A DNA stretch of 7,270 bases, from NCBI GenBank assembly GCA_026193755.1, contig JAPHUI010000054.1:1-7270 (forward strand), given 5' to 3'. A program made the position numbers and the translations under genes. Below are positions 5,904 through 7,270 of this stretch, piece by piece (position 1 is the first letter of the stretch; every line of letters starts with the position of its first letter). Source of the stretch: Ignavibacteriaceae bacterium (GTDB lineage: Bacteria; Bacteroidota; Ignavibacteria; Ignavibacteriales; Ignavibacteriaceae). Below the pieces are notes generated by a model. That model made no database searches and was not told the origin of the DNA. It saw only the letters and a list, made by a program, of their open reading frames with translations.

Positions 5904-7270
5904 TTAGAACCTCTGAATTTGTTTCTGAGGCATTATTATTGCAAACTTCAAAACTTTATCACCATACTTTGGTGATGAAACGATTGCTAAATACATACCT
6001 GAAGCCACTCTTAATGCGGATTCATTCTGTAAGTCCCATCGCAAATACGGAGATGATGGAGAATCTTTATCATCAATTGTAAGCGTTCTTAAGAGTGTAC
6101 CTGACAAAGAATAAATTTTTATTGTTACCTCTTCCGGTAGATTAGTAAATGTAACAAACGGCTCATCAGGAGTATTTGAGTAATAGTTAGTTAATGTGTT
6201 ATATCCAAACATAGGATTCGGATAAACATTAACTTTATCCCATAAGGCACGTTCATCGGCTTCAGTCAAAGTTGTACCTTCAAGCGTACTGAACTGATAA
6301 ACATCCGCCTCTGTATATGGGTAAACAGCTAAAGGAATTGTAAGTACATCACCGGGTGTAAACCAGGAAGTCGAATCAATTCTTTCCAATGTAACAAGGT
6401 ACATAGTGCTTAACCACGGCGAATCAAATATTGCTCTTTGTTCCTCAGTGATGCCTTGTACATCTTCTGGTAATTTAGGTAAACTCGAAACTTTACGAGG
6501 GAGGTCAGCCCACAGGGTTACTGTACCGCTGCTGGTTTGGAAGTCTCCACCTGTTAATTCAATCTGATTACCCTCCGGATCATACGGAGTATCAAAGATT
6601 ACAATATATTCTCCGGTATTTCGTACTGCGGTACTAGGCTCCCAAATACCATCCGGATTTGCATTAGGATAATTAGGATTATTTGTTGTCTTTGCAGATT
6701 CAATAAAACCAACTGCTACTTGATATTCCTCATTATACCGTTCATCGAAAACCCAGGCAGTAAACGGAACATCTACATACCCGAAAGGTCTGTCATTGGC
6801 TTCGTCCCACTTACCAATTGGACCTTTGTCCACAGTATCGGCACTTGTTATCTTTTCAGCATAAGGATAAGTATTATTAGCCGGCGCACCAATTCCAGCT
6901 GCTTTATACCCATTGATGTATCTATATGCTTTGCCAACACCCATATCACCAAAACGTATTTCAACTTTTCTTAATTTATCGGTAGTAAGATAAGTACTAC
7001 GGATTGGATTACTAGGTCTTTCAAAAGGATGCGGCATATAACTAGGATTTTCAGTAACAAAGTCGTTGCCTACATACCAAATTCCTCTTGAATAAAATGA
7101 ATCAATACGACTTCCGGTAAAATTATACCATATGGCATCGGGTGGGTCATAAGTTACCATACCAATTGTGGCATCCTGTCTTTCAACTTTAGTAATAAAT
7201 CCATCGGTAACATTTTGGTTAACTTTTTCCGATCCATATGTATAAGCACTTGCTGAATCTTCCAGAAGAG
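5904..7270 (-). CDS. Exported protein with T9SS-type C-terminal sorting domain (partial, N-terminus off the right edge)
   Basis: The frame stays open to the right edge, giving 454 visible residues. The Met at 7160 is internal: 36 further codons without a stop precede it, and no signal peptide follows it. The first three quarters are beta-rich, with many Asp/Asn/Pro/Gly turns, and match no family I recognise. The last 110 residues (about 6239-5904) form a sorting domain. It opens with KVNVYPNP (YPNP codons at 6224-6213), continues with VTIKIYSLSGTLLRTL and LRWDLQNESALRVASGMYLAIV, and closes with GDKVLKFAII. This pattern is shared by Por secretion tails and the FlgD Ig-like fold. In T9SS organisms such domains direct passage across the outer membrane and are usually cleaved during anchoring. 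Neighbouring the PorV-like gene by 74 bp fits that route. Enzyme activity, if any, must lie in the part outside the window or in the unrecognised region. Confidence 0.82.
   Translation of the reverse strand, partial: LLEDSASAYTYGSEKVNQNVTDGFITKVERQDATIGMVTYDPPDAIWYNFTGSRIDSFYSRGIWYVGNDFVTENPSYMPHPFERPSNPIRSTYLTTDKLRKVEIRFGDMGVGKAYRYINGYKAAGIGAPANNTYPYAEKITSADTVDKGPIGKWDEANDRPFGYVDVPFTAWVFDERYNEEYQVAVGFIESAKTTNNPNYPNANPDGIWEPSTAVRNTGEYIVIFDTPYDPEGNQIELTGGDFQTSSGTVTLWADLPRKVSSLPKLPEDVQGITEEQRAIFDSPWLSTMYLVTLERIDSTSWFTPGDVLTIPLAVYPYTEADVYQFSTLEGTTLTEADERALWDKVNVYPNPMFGYNTLTNYYSNTPDEPFVTFTNLPEEVTIKIYSLSGTLLRTLTIDDKDSPSSPYLRWDLQNESALRVASGMYLAIVSSPKYGDKVLKFAIIMPQKQIQRF

Noticed and set aside
6720..6974. 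Plus-strand open frame antisense to the sorting-domain protein
   Set aside because: Shadow of a long minus-strand coding frame with coherent domain structure.
7158..7160. ATG at 7160 as the start of the sorting-domain protein
   Set aside because: The same frame remains open for 36 more codons to the window edge, and no signal peptide follows this Met, so it is internal.
1..7270. CRISPR array, tRNA/rRNA gene, insertion sequence or phage element
   Set aside because: No regularly spaced direct repeats, cloverleaf-like segment, transposase motif or terminal inverted repeats were seen on either strand by eye; all long stretches are occupied by ordinary chromosomal genes.

Overview
The window is AT-rich bacterial DNA. 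Seven genes, all read on the minus strand (right to left), fill almost all of it; the first and last run off the window edges. Three things point to a Bacteroidota/Ignavibacteriota-type Gram-negative (FCB group): a type IX secretion (T9SS) style C-terminal sorting domain, a PorV/PorQ-family outer-membrane protein, and a GWxTD-domain protein. Low GC, mostly weak Shine-Dalgarno sites and a TAnnTTTG-like promoter box fit the same group. An Ignavibacteria-like source is my inference from gene content, not a demonstrated identity.

Right block (about 7270 to 3363), secretion and cell surface. In transcription order: (1) the C-terminal 454 residues of a large exported protein ending in a YPNP-type sorting domain; (2) a PorV/PorQ-like beta-barrel protein with a signal peptide; (3) a secreted GWxTD-domain protein. 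A weak hairpin lies between genes 1 and 2. A strong intrinsic terminator (perfect 10-bp stem plus T-run) lies between genes 2 and 3. Genes 1 and 2 therefore look like a substrate/T9SS-accessory pair, and gene 3 may need its own promoter or readthrough.

Left block (about 3259 to 1), envelope biogenesis and one translation gene. After a 103-bp gap with a candidate promoter come (4) a lipid A-type acyltransferase (LpxL/HtrB family); (5) a family 9 glycosyltransferase of the heptosyltransferase type, whose ATG directly abuts the stop codon of gene 4; (6) a TsaC/YrdC threonylcarbamoyl-AMP synthase overlapping gene 5 by 11 bp; and (7) after 32 bp, the N-terminal 234 residues of a membrane-anchored M23 metallopeptidase. 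The tight packing implies one transcript making lipid A/core sugar, the tRNA t6A precursor and a peptidoglycan-remodelling enzyme.

I found no tRNA or rRNA, CRISPR array, insertion sequence or phage gene, and no credible plus-strand gene. I see no wholly new system. The best leads are the T9SS substrate/PorV-like pair and the poorly understood GWxTD protein beside it.
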